Below, one piece after another: positions 56,846 through 64,000 of a stretch of DNA of 64,000 bases. The position numbers and the translations under genes are program-made. The notes beneath the pieces were generated by a model. The model worked only from the letters and a program-made list of their open reading frames with translations, was not told the origin of the DNA and did not search any database. Position 1 is the first letter of the stretch, and each line of letters begins with the position of its first letter. Source of the stretch: Agarivorans sp. Alg241-V36 (lineage in GTDB: Bacteria; Pseudomonadota; Gammaproteobacteria; Enterobacterales; Celerinatantimonadaceae); assembly GCF_900537085.1 (NCBI RefSeq), contig NZ_UNRE01000005.1, positions 168,542 through 232,541 of the forward strand. Reading direction: 5' to 3'.

Positions 56846-57469
56846 ATGATGAGCATAAGTTTTTTAGCCAAACACCCAGTACCTTGTAGCCTGTTTTTGT
56901 TGGGCATTTTGGTATTAGGCCACGGAGCTTATATTCAAGCAAAAGCATATTTGGCCCAGTTTTTAATTGCTCAAGCTTGGCAGCAAACCTTGGACGACCA
57001 GCAAGTTCATAAACCTTGGCAGTGGGCCGATACCTATCCGGTTGCCAAGCTGAGTTTTGTGACCAAACAAGAAAGCATAGGCTTTAAGCATCAAGTTGAG
57101 TCTGTTTATGTGCTGGCGGGGGCATCGGGTAGAACCTTGGCATTTGGTCCAGGTTTAGTACTTAGCGGGGCAAAAATTGGCGAGGTAGGCAACACCGTGA
57201 TTGCTGGGCATCGCGATACCCATTTTGCCAATCTAGCAGCCGTAAACAAAGGCGACTTATTACAGGTTGAAGCGAGCAATGGCGAAATTTTGCTATATCA
57301 GGTGGTGAATACACAAGTTGCTCACCAAAGTGATACTCAGTTTATGGCGCCCAGTGATGATAACCGCTTAACCCTGATCACCTGTTACCCCTTCAACCAA
57401 CTGAGTGGCGGGGCAGAGCAGCGCTATATAGTGGAAGCGCTGTATGTGAATAAACCCTCGGCTATATAG
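56846..57469 (+). CDS. Class GN-type sortase
   Basis: The 207-residue sortase has an N-terminal membrane anchor (about 14-36), His122 in AGHRDTHF, Cys180 in LITCYPF and Arg193 in EQRYIVEAL, all three catalytic residues in the family order. This Gram-negative dedicated sortase processes the VIT-VWA target encoded just upstream. What acceptor receives the target is unknown because a Gram-negative wall lacks the classic cross-bridge. Start ATG 56846 follows TAGGGAAC; a second Met directly follows. Confidence 0.93.
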   Translation: MMSISFLAKHPVPCSLFLLGILVLGHGAYIQAKAYLAQFLIAQAWQQTLDDQQVHKPWQWADTYPVAKLSFVTKQESIGFKHQVESVYVLAGASGRTLAFGPGLVLSGAKIGEVGNTVIAGHRDTHFANLAAVNKGDLLQVEASNGEILLYQVVNTQVAHQSDTQFMAPSDDNRLTLITCYPFNQLSGGAEQRYIVEALYVNKPSAI

Positions 57470-57479
57470 CTGAGGGCTG

Positions 57480-57503
57480 AAAAGGCCACTAATGCGGCCT
57501 TTA
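57480..57503 (+). terminator. Terminator between sortase and DUF3179 genes
   Basis: AAAGGCC and GGCCTTT pair across an eight-base loop and are flanked by A and T. The genes on both sides converge here. Confidence 0.6.
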
Positions 57504-57527
57504 GTTGTTAAATTGCAATAAGCTTTG

Positions 57528-58604
57528 TTAGCTTAGCACTAGGGTGTTAGGGAAGAATTGCGTCCAAATACCATAGTGAACTCCATTATGAGTAGCGACC
57601 TGCTTACCTTCGCTGTTAAGCAACCTTACTATCTCACCATCACTTTCAATTTGCAGGGTTTCTCCGCCAAACTCAAAGGCAAAACCGTTATTCTTGCGAG
57701 CAAAGTTAGGGTCAATGGCAAGTTGCTGATGGCCGTTGTCATAGCCAAATATCTCTAACTTAGGGTTTAGGCGCGTATCGTCTAGGTTTAAGGTATCGAA
57801 GATAAAGTCTGGGTTCTCAATATTGCGTTGGTCTTTAAGTGGTTGTTCAAATAAACCTAACAATACTTCATCTAACAAACGCTCCATTCCATAAATGTAT
57901 ACTTGAGCATCAGGGTACATCTCTTTAGCCGTTTGCCACTCCATTTGAGTGTTAGGTAGTACCGACGTTTTGTGCTCGGTAAACTCAGACTGCATGGTGA
58001 TTTGCTGGATGGCAGTACCATTATTAATGTCTTTAAACACTAGGTTGTTATGCACTTGGCCTAATACCTGTAGGTTTGACTCGCCCAAGCCATAGTCGGT
58101 TTCTACTACCATAGGCAAATTTGATAAACCACAGTAGGTAACGGCATATTCATTACCATCCTGTTCAAAGCCTGCAACGTGAGGCACTTGTAAATGATAG
58201 CGAGGGAAGATGTAGCTTTGCTCGCCCATTTCTACAACATAAACTCGTGAATCTTCTTGAGGGATCAGCGCGTCGGCTTGTTCAACCGAGTAATATTGAG
58301 CGCTAAATTGTTCTGTTGGAAAGGCCGTAGGCATGGCGTACGATTGCGCCCAAAAGGTGAGGGCAACACCAGCGGTGGATAATGCCATCCAAACCGGTTT
58401 CCAAGAGCGGGTTTTGGCATTGGCATACCACAACACCGCTAATGCAATAGCTTGACCAGTCCAGTAATAAGGCATGTAACGGAAGTAGTGCAAGACTAAA
58501 TCTCTAGGAACACCAATAGTTTGCCCTGGTTCGGTCATTAACACCGCACAAAAAATAGCAAAGCTGGCTAACACTAAGGCGTATAAGTTAAAGAGTATTT
58601 TCAT
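57528..58604 (-). CDS. DUF3179 family membrane protein
   Basis: The 358-residue product has three to four hydrophobic segments in its first 120 residues (FNLYALVLASFAIFCAVLM, AIALAVLWYA, ALSTAGVALTFWA) followed by a soluble DUF3179-type domain with YAVTYCGLSNLPMVVETD. The function of DUF3179 is unknown. The ATG at 58604 is chosen over 58679 because AGGGGA lies five to six bases before it. It is monocistronic and converges on the sortase operon. Confidence 0.85.
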   Translation of the reverse strand: MKILFNLYALVLASFAIFCAVLMTEPGQTIGVPRDLVLHYFRYMPYYWTGQAIALAVLWYANAKTRSWKPVWMALSTAGVALTFWAQSYAMPTAFPTEQFSAQYYSVEQADALIPQEDSRVYVVEMGEQSYIFPRYHLQVPHVAGFEQDGNEYAVTYCGLSNLPMVVETDYGLGESNLQVLGQVHNNLVFKDINNGTAIQQITMQSEFTEHKTSVLPNTQMEWQTAKEMYPDAQVYIYGMERLLDEVLLGLFEQPLKDQRNIENPDFIFDTLNLDDTRLNPKLEIFGYDNGHQQLAIDPNFARKNNGFAFEFGGETLQIESDGEIVRLLNSEGKQVATHNGVHYGIWTQFFPNTLVLS

Positions 58605-59006
58605 TGTTTCCCCTGGGTGCAATTGTTTTGTGCGCGCAGAGAGTCTAATCATCAATTGTGGGACAATGCCCGCCATCACTCTTGCACGCTAACTGAAAGA
58701 AAATGACAACCTTTGGTTGCCTAAATGCTTACAACGGGGTGAATTGTTACATAGTGATTGGTGGTGAATAAGCTGTATAGGTGAGAAGTATTGTTGCAAA
58801 TTATGAATCAATATCGGTAGTTCAATATTGTGAACGGGGCTTAAATCAAGCAAAAGCTGTATACCGAAGAGCGGGTTACCTGCATCAACCAGACATTTTG
58901 GCTGGCAATTAACTAATAGCTTAAAATTAGACCACTGTTGAAAAGCCTAGGCAGTTCGTATTACCTTTAGGTCATCTTAAATATTCGATAGTGTAAGGGA
59001 ACTATA
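58605..59006. other. Intergenic region between DUF3179 and Rob-like genes
   Basis: This 402-bp divergent gap has no recognised frame. CAACC, TTT, GGTTG at 58707-58719 is a short palindrome. No clear -10/-35 pair was seen. The ribosome site AAGGGA at 58995-59000 belongs to the next gene. Confidence 0.4.
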
Positions 59007-59873
59007 TTGTCGCATCTGTCACCTCAACTCATTCGCATTAATAAATTGCTGGCCTATATACACCAAAATATTGAGCAGAGTATGAGTGTGCACGATTTAG
59101 CGGCCCAAAGCTGTTGGTCGCGCTGGCAGTTGCAACGTGTTTTCCAAGAACTTACTACCAAAAATTTAGCCAAGTACGTCCGTGAGCAAAAACTAAGTCG
59201 AGCCGCAGAGCAGTTATTAGATGGGAATGCGCGCCTGACAGATATTGCCCTGCAATACGGCTTTAGTTCGGAAGTCAGTTTTAGTCGTGCTTTCAAGCAG
59301 CACTTTGGTGTAGCGCCCGGTGCATATAAACGCAGGGGCGAGCGTTTAGGCATTAGTGCGCCAATGGTGTTAATGGATAACTACCGCAGCCAAACCCAGC
59401 GTATGATAGAAGTGCGCATCGAGAGCCGTCCAGCGCTTGAGGTTTGGGGGGTGGCAGGGCAAATAGATAACTTATACACACCTCAAGCCGATTTTAAATT
59501 GAAGGTGCCAGCCTTATGGAAGGCTTTTCATCAATTTCACCCTGAGCAGCGTGAAGGCTTAACCGGTGTGGTGGATACCTTAAATATACATTCCAGCGGA
59601 AAATTAAATTATTTAGCCGGAAGCCAAGATCTTAAGCAATCCAACCAGCAGCTACAGTGCTGGCAAGTTCCCGAGCAGCTATATGCCATTGTTAGTCACC
59701 AAGGCCTTATTCAAGATTTAGCGGCCACCATTGACTGGTTTATTCACCAGTGGTTGCCTGAATCCCAGTACCAAGGTGTAGATGGTTATGAGCTAGAATG
59801 CTACCCCTCAAACTATCTACCACAGTCGCCGTCAGCGACTATGGAATATTTTTTGCCCATTCAAAAACGATGA
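59007..59873 (+). CDS. Rob-like AraC family regulator with GyrI-like effector domain
   Basis: The 288-residue protein has an N-terminal AraC double helix-turn-helix (about 8-110: SVHDLAAQSCWSRWQLQRVF and FSSEVSFSRAFKQHFGVAPGAYK-type sequence) and a C-terminal GyrI-like domain (about 130-285), the architecture of Rob (289 residues). Such regulators respond to small hydrophobic or cationic ligands or control stress and efflux genes. TTG start at 59007 is six bases after AAGGGA. It is adjacent to the siderophore receptor, but the domain order differs from PchR-type siderophore regulators, so iron control is uncertain. Confidence 0.9.
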   Translation: MSHLSPQLIRINKLLAYIHQNIEQSMSVHDLAAQSCWSRWQLQRVFQELTTKNLAKYVREQKLSRAAEQLLDGNARLTDIALQYGFSSEVSFSRAFKQHFGVAPGAYKRRGERLGISAPMVLMDNYRSQTQRMIEVRIESRPALEVWGVAGQIDNLYTPQADFKLKVPALWKAFHQFHPEQREGLTGVVDTLNIHSSGKLNYLAGSQDLKQSNQQLQCWQVPEQLYAIVSHQGLIQDLAATIDWFIHQWLPESQYQGVDGYELECYPSNYLPQSPSATMEYFLPIQKR

Positions 59874-59966
59874 TTTGAATCAAGCTCAATTCACTTAGTC
59901 ATATAAATCCGTCTTTTTGCACCAAATTGTTATGTTTTTAAAAAGTGATCCGTATAGAATTACAAA

Positions 59967-59981
59967 TGAGAATTATTATCA
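59967..59981 (+). promoter_or_regulatory. Fur box upstream of the TonB receptor
   Basis: TGAGAATTATTATCA matches the 7-1-7 Fur pattern TGATAATnATTATCA at all but one position. It lies 43 bp before the receptor ATG. Iron-dependent repression by Fur is expected. Confidence 0.85.
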
Positions 59982-60023
59982 GTATCATTTAACTTAAAAC
60001 TAACAAAAGACAACAAACGGATC

Positions 60024-62162
60024 ATGTTTAAAACTAAAATCACTACAATTGCTGCGTTGGTTGGCTCTTTATTGAGCGTGCCTGCATTGGCTCAAGAAGC
60101 CACTTCTACTGAAAAACAAGCAGATGAAAAGCTTACGGTGTTGGGTAAAACTTACCGTAACACGGCAACTAAAACCTCATTACTGCCTGAAGAAACGCCA
60201 CAGTCTATCTCTACAGTAGACCGAGAAACTCTCGATCTTCGTGGGGTAAACTCTGTGTCAGAAGCTCTACGTTATGTACCTGGGGTGCATACTCAGTTGC
60301 GTGGCGGAGCGGTAAGCCGCTTAGATTTGTATAATATTCGTGGTTTTACTAACTATCAAAACTACTACGACGGTTTACAACTTCAATACAATGCGTGGAA
60401 CTTGCAGCCGCAAATTGATGCATTTGCCTTAGAACAAGTTGAAGTATTTAAAGGCCCAACATCGGTACTTTATGGTGCTATGCCTCCTGGGGGCATGGTT
60501 AACTTGATTGCCAAGCGCCCAACTATGGAGCGAGCAACCGATGTAAGCGTTGCGTCAGGCAGCCATAACCTGTTAGAAGCAACGGTAGATTCACGCGGCC
60601 AAATTGGCGATAGCAATGTAGCGTATCGTTTCTTAGGTAAGGCTACCAAGCAAGACGGCATGGCGGATACCTCTAAGCAAGAGCGCTATATCATAGCACC
60701 ATCTATTGATTGGCACGTAAGTGATAAAACACTAGTTAACTTTAATGCTTACTATCAAAATGATCCTCACGCCGGTATTTACACCACCATGCCAGCTTAT
60801 GGCACGGTGCTAGATAATCCTAATGGCAAGCTATCGAAGAATTTATTCACCGGTGATGAAAATTGGAATAAATTTGAACGTGAATTTGGCTTGTATGGCT
60901 TTAAGGTTAACCATGAGTTCAATAGCAATTGGACCCTGTTACACGCCACTCGCTACCTAGATGCGAAAGCCTTACAGCACAATACCTACAACGTTGGGCT
61001 AGAGGCTGATGGTCGCACGGTTAACCGCCGCGCTTATTTAACCGACGAGACCTCAAAAGGCTGGACTACCGATACTCAACTAAATGGTAACTTTGTTACT
61101 GGAGTAGTAGAGCATAGTTTACTGATTGGTTTTGATTGGCAGCAATTAGATTCTGAGGTGACTTATTACGATGGCGCGACCACCTCAATTGATATTTACA
61201 ACCCAGACAATAACCAGCTAAACCCTAATGAGGTTTACGATTACATTAAAAGTAATCCTGATTACTACAACCAAGTGAATAGCTATAAAACCACGCAAAC
61301 GGGCTTATATATTCAAGACCAAATGCGTATCGAACGATTAGTTGTTATGGCTGGCGCGCGCTTTGACCAATACAAAAGTGACAGCGTTTATCATTTGGCG
61401 GGTGACTACACTGATACTATTGATCAAAATAATACCTCTTATCGCTTAGGTGGTTTGTACGAGTTTGATAATGGTATTTCGCCTTACATTAACTACGCAG
61501 ACAGCTTTGAACCAACGCCAGGTACCGATAAAGATGGTAATGCCTTTGAGCCGTCTACTGGCAGCCAATGGGAAGGTGGTGTTAAGTACAACTCTGCAGA
61601 TATGAGCCAAATGCTTAACTTAGCTGCTTTTCATATCACTAAAGAAGGCGCGTTAACACAAGATCCAGATGGTGCACCGCACAATCAAATCCAAGTGGGT
61701 GAGTCTGTATCTAAAGGCTTTGAAGCAGAGGGGCGTTGGTGGGCAAGCAGTAACTTGGATATTACCGCAAGCTATACCTATCAAAATGTTGAGATCACCA
61801 AAGATAACTCAGGTTTAGAAGGTAAAACACCGGTTTGGGTACCAGACCAACTTGCTAACCTTTGGGCAAACTATCACTTCTATAGCGGCAGCTTAGATGG
61901 CCTAACGCTAGGTGGCGGAGTACGTTACATCGGCGAAACCCAAATAGATGCTGCAAACAGCAGTACTGTGCCAGGCTATACCGTAGCCGATGTATCACTA
62001 AACTATGGCTTAGGTCGCTTGGGTAGTGGTATGGAAAGATCGGCAGTATCCTTGGCTGTGACTAACTTGTTTGATAATGAGTCATACAGTTGTTACGACA
62101 CCCTAAATTGTTGGGCAAATGACGAGCGCCGTGTGGTTGCTCGAATTAAAATGGGCTTCTAA
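60024..62162 (+). CDS. TonB-dependent ferric siderophore receptor
   Basis: The 712-residue outer-membrane receptor has a signal peptide (about 1-23), a TonB-box-like EKLTVLGK, a plug domain (TPQSISTVDRETLDLRG; VEVFKGPTSVLYGAMPPGG) and a 22-strand barrel ending IKMGF. No N-terminal STN signalling domain is present, so it does not drive a sigma/anti-sigma pair. The FhuA/FpvA-type plug fits hydroxamate siderophores, but the ligand is not determined. Fur box upstream. It heads the siderophore utilisation genes. Confidence 0.95.
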   Translation: MFKTKITTIAALVGSLLSVPALAQEATSTEKQADEKLTVLGKTYRNTATKTSLLPEETPQSISTVDRETLDLRGVNSVSEALRYVPGVHTQLRGGAVSRLDLYNIRGFTNYQNYYDGLQLQYNAWNLQPQIDAFALEQVEVFKGPTSVLYGAMPPGGMVNLIAKRPTMERATDVSVASGSHNLLEATVDSRGQIGDSNVAYRFLGKATKQDGMADTSKQERYIIAPSIDWHVSDKTLVNFNAYYQNDPHAGIYTTMPAYGTVLDNPNGKLSKNLFTGDENWNKFEREFGLYGFKVNHEFNSNWTLLHATRYLDAKALQHNTYNVGLEADGRTVNRRAYLTDETSKGWTTDTQLNGNFVTGVVEHSLLIGFDWQQLDSEVTYYDGATTSIDIYNPDNNQLNPNEVYDYIKSNPDYYNQVNSYKTTQTGLYIQDQMRIERLVVMAGARFDQYKSDSVYHLAGDYTDTIDQNNTSYRLGGLYEFDNGISPYINYADSFEPTPGTDKDGNAFEPSTGSQWEGGVKYNSADMSQMLNLAAFHITKEGALTQDPDGAPHNQIQVGESVSKGFEAEGRWWASSNLDITASYTYQNVEITKDNSGLEGKTPVWVPDQLANLWANYHFYSGSLDGLTLGGGVRYIGETQIDAANSSTVPGYTVADVSLNYGLGRLGSGMERSAVSLAVTNLFDNESYSCYDTLNCWANDERRVVARIKMGF

Positions 62163-62207
62163 AAAAGGGTGATGGAGCTAGCGGCTTATCGCTAGCTCCA
62201 AGCAGTA

Positions 62208-62954
62208 ATGACGGTAGATAACGACATAAAATATAATCAACTGCTGCAACAATTCGCTGTTGCAGCTTTTGAGTTTCTAAGCCCTGCAGAATCGGCTGAA
62301 CAATGGGTGAGTAAAGGCACCAGTCAGAGCTTCGAGCAGTTGTATCAGTTTTGGCAGTTTCAGCACCCAGAAGCCGGCAAAATATATTGGCAAAGCCGCA
62401 GTTGGAGCATGTTAGCTTGGCAGCCAATTAGCTTGGCCTTAATTGCTTATTATCAAGTGCAAGCTAGTCCTGACTTTTCCCGCTTAAAGCAGCGCTATCA
62501 CCTTGGTAATGTGTTTGGTTATCAGTTTGAACATTCTGAAAAAGCCTTATGGCAGCAATTTGATACGCCCTCACTACTGCGAAAATCTATCGCACAGTCC
62601 TTGCGAAGGGTGTTGGATCAATTACTCGAGGACTTTTCCCAAGTCACCAGAATTAGCCCTAGTACTGCCTATCGTAACATTAGCGATGGTTTGTTCGACA
62701 TGATGTTAAGAGGAGCAAAAGCTAGCTCGCAGAGCATACAGATAGAGCAGCTAGAACATGAATTTAAACACTGGGTAGAAGATTTAGGCTTACCGCTTCA
62801 ACCAAGAGCTCATTTATTTGAAGATACGGCAGATGAACTGCAGGTGGCTCGAGTGAGTTGTTGTATGGATTATAAAAAACAGCAGGGGCGCTATTGTGTT
62901 GGCTGTCCATGCGAGCCGAATCAAAAGCAGAACAAGAAAACATGTATCAATTAA
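62208..62954 (+). CDS. Siderophore ferric iron reductase (FhuF-like, 2Fe-2S)
   Basis: The 248-residue product ends in the FhuF-type cluster motif C218-C219-X10-C230-X2-C233 (VSCCMDYKKQQGRYCVGC), which binds a 2Fe-2S cluster. Such enzymes reduce the ferric siderophore in the cytoplasm to release iron. The N-terminal part is not closely alike to FhuF by eye but fits the siderophore-iron-reductase subfamily. The start ATG has no strong site; the stop overlaps the next ABC gene by 13 bases. Strong context between receptor and ABC components. Confidence 0.88.
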   Translation: MTVDNDIKYNQLLQQFAVAAFEFLSPAESAEQWVSKGTSQSFEQLYQFWQFQHPEAGKIYWQSRSWSMLAWQPISLALIAYYQVQASPDFSRLKQRYHLGNVFGYQFEHSEKALWQQFDTPSLLRKSIAQSLRRVLDQLLEDFSQVTRISPSTAYRNISDGLFDMMLRGAKASSQSIQIEQLEHEFKHWVEDLGLPLQPRAHLFEDTADELQVARVSCCMDYKKQQGRYCVGCPCEPNQKQNKKTCIN

Positions 62955-63712
62955 CAAACATCCACGTTGAACGTGGCAAAAGAACCATTTTAGCGATTGA
63001 TGAACTTAGCATTGACCCTACTGCATTCACCGTGGTGTTAGGTCACAACGGTTCGGGTAAATCAACATTGCTTAATTTGCTCACTCAACAGTTTGCGCCG
63101 GAGAAGGGCGAAATTAGCCTAAACGGTAAGCCACTTAGTGATTACAAAGCCCGACAGCTTGCCCAGTTAGTTGCTTACTTGCCACAGCAGTTGCCGCAGG
63201 TGGCAGGCATGACAGTTCAAGAGTTATGTAAATTGGGGCGTTTTCCGTGGCGCGGCAGTTTTGGCCGCTGGCAGCCTGAAGACTATCAAGCTATTGAGCA
63301 GGCCATTACTCAAACTGATTTACTGGATTATCGCGAAAGCTTTGTTGATGAACTGAGTGGCGGGGAACGCCAGCGAGCGTTTATTGCTATGTTACTTGCT
63401 CAGCAGTCTCCTTTATTGGTGTTAGATGAGCCAACCTCTGCTCTAGATATTAGCCATCAATACCAGCTCATGGAATTGCTACAAACCCTAAATAAGCAAA
63501 CGCAAAAAGGCATTGTGGTGATTATTCATGAGCTTAATTTAGCCCTGCGGTATGCCACTAATGTCATTGCACTTAAAGATGGAGAAGTGGCTTTTTCTGG
63601 CCCTAAAGCCTTGCTAGAAAACGAAAGCACTTTATCCGAGTTGTTTGCTAGCAATATTAAGTTACTCAATCACCCACAGGATAACAGCAAGGTCGCCACA
63701 GTATGTTTATAA
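62942..63712 (+). CDS. Ferric siderophore ABC transporter ATP-binding protein (FhuC/FecE-type)
   Basis: The 256-residue ATPase has Walker A GHNGSGKST, signature LSGGERQRA and Walker B PLLVLDEPTSALD, with the FhuC/FecE-type NLALRYATNVIALKDGEV. The ATG at 62942 is chosen over an upstream one (62894) because it starts at the conserved MYQLTNIHVERG. It overlaps the reductase stop and the next gene's start (by ten bases). It supplies energy for import of the siderophore through a permease that is not in the window. Confidence 0.93.
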   Translation: MYQLTNIHVERGKRTILAIDELSIDPTAFTVVLGHNGSGKSTLLNLLTQQFAPEKGEISLNGKPLSDYKARQLAQLVAYLPQQLPQVAGMTVQELCKLGRFPWRGSFGRWQPEDYQAIEQAITQTDLLDYRESFVDELSGGERQRAFIAMLLAQQSPLLVLDEPTSALDISHQYQLMELLQTLNKQTQKGIVVIIHELNLALRYATNVIALKDGEVAFSGPKALLENESTLSELFASNIKLLNHPQDNSKVATVCL

Positions 63713-64000
63713 AGTTTGTTGCCAAAGTATTGTTGTTTTGCTCGGTTGTTGCGGTGGCGAAGGCTGAAATTACGGTTGAAGATAGCTTAGGTAAACATTC
63801 CCTTAAAGCACACCCAACCCGCGTTGCAGCATTAAACTGGGATGTGGCAGAGCAAGTGCTTGAGTTAGGTATAAAGCCCATTGCGATGACAGATATCGGC
63901 GGTTATCAAGAGTGGGTCGTGCAACCCGCTGTGCCAGAAGGTGTGGTTGATATTGGTACTCGAACTGAGCCCAATTTATCCTTGTTAGCTGAGCTAAAAC
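63703..64000 (+). CDS. Periplasmic ferric siderophore-binding protein, 3' end beyond window
   Basis: The frame opens at ATG 63703 inside the end of the ABC ATPase gene and runs to the window edge (99 codons visible). It starts with a signal peptide (MFIKFVAKVLLFCSVVAVAKA) followed by EITVEDSLGKHSL, RVAALNWDVAEQVLELGIKP and GGYQEWVVQPAVP, the N-lobe pattern of FhuD-type binding proteins. It should receive iron-siderophore from the receptor and deliver it to the permease. Only the first third is available. Confidence 0.9.
   Translation, partial: MFIKFVAKVLLFCSVVAVAKAEITVEDSLGKHSLKAHPTRVAALNWDVAEQVLELGIKPIAMTDIGGYQEWVVQPAVPEGVVDIGTRTEPNLSLLAELK

Noticed and set aside
1-64000. CRISPR arrays, tRNA or rRNA genes, prophage
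   Set aside because: No regular repeat-spacer pattern, cloverleaf or phage structural gene was recognised on reading both strands.

Overview
The window reads as chromosomal DNA of a marine gammaproteobacterium of the Alteromonadales/Vibrionales/Shewanella type, possibly Agarivorans-like. The genus is inference. It rests on the housekeeping order truA-accD-folC-dedD-cvpA-purF, the sapABCDF/pspF/pspABC/tyrR block, FabV as enoyl-ACP reductase, many c-di-GMP proteins, and a complete proteobacterial dedicated sortase locus, which is typical of marine species. No rRNA, tRNA or CRISPR array was recognised.

Layout. 1-626: right part of an IS3-family element with a nonsense-mutated transposase. 0.7-6.6 kb: truA, then accD-folC-dedD and cvpA-purF. 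6.6-9.8 kb (minus): an overlapping trio of RimK-like ATP-grasp ligase, transglutaminase-like 7TM protein and PF05618 retropepsin-like lipoprotein. 9.9-17.7 kb: cmoB and cmoA, separated by a secreted hypothetical protein, a dCache chemoreceptor, ChrA, a large lipoprotein and a HIT protein. 18-31 kb: aspS, a minus-strand operon (PstS-like protein, porin-like protein, GGDEF-EAL), then yebC-ruvC, lon (with a sigma-32-type promoter), hupB, ppiD and a small membrane-anchored protein. 31-42.9 kb: fabV, a LuxI-fold acyltransferase, sapABCDF, pspF facing pspABC (sigma-54 promoter), and a TyrR homologue with a damaged ATPase core.

43-50.6 kb: a leuB-type dehydrogenase, a metC-type lyase, a diheme/DM13 lipoprotein, a large periplasmic-sensing GGDEF-EAL protein and a small solute-binding protein. 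50.7-57.5 kb: the sortase system, with histidine kinase, response regulator, OmpA-family protein, VIT-VWA target and class GN-type sortase. 57.5-59.9 kb: a DUF3179 protein and a Rob-like AraC/GyrI regulator. 59.9-64 kb: a Fur-box-preceded siderophore locus with TonB receptor, 2Fe-2S siderophore-iron reductase, ABC ATPase and a binding protein cut off by the window edge.

Functional themes are envelope maintenance and stress (psp, sap, sortase, ppiD, lon), c-di-GMP signalling fed by periplasmic binding domains, and iron uptake. The most useful leads are the three-gene PstS-like/porin/GGDEF-EAL operon, the sortase target with an LPQTS instead of LPxTG sorting signal, the phased repeats in the sortase control region, the LuxI-like acyltransferase without an exosortase, the degenerate TyrR, and the break of two conserved gene orders at ruvC|lon.
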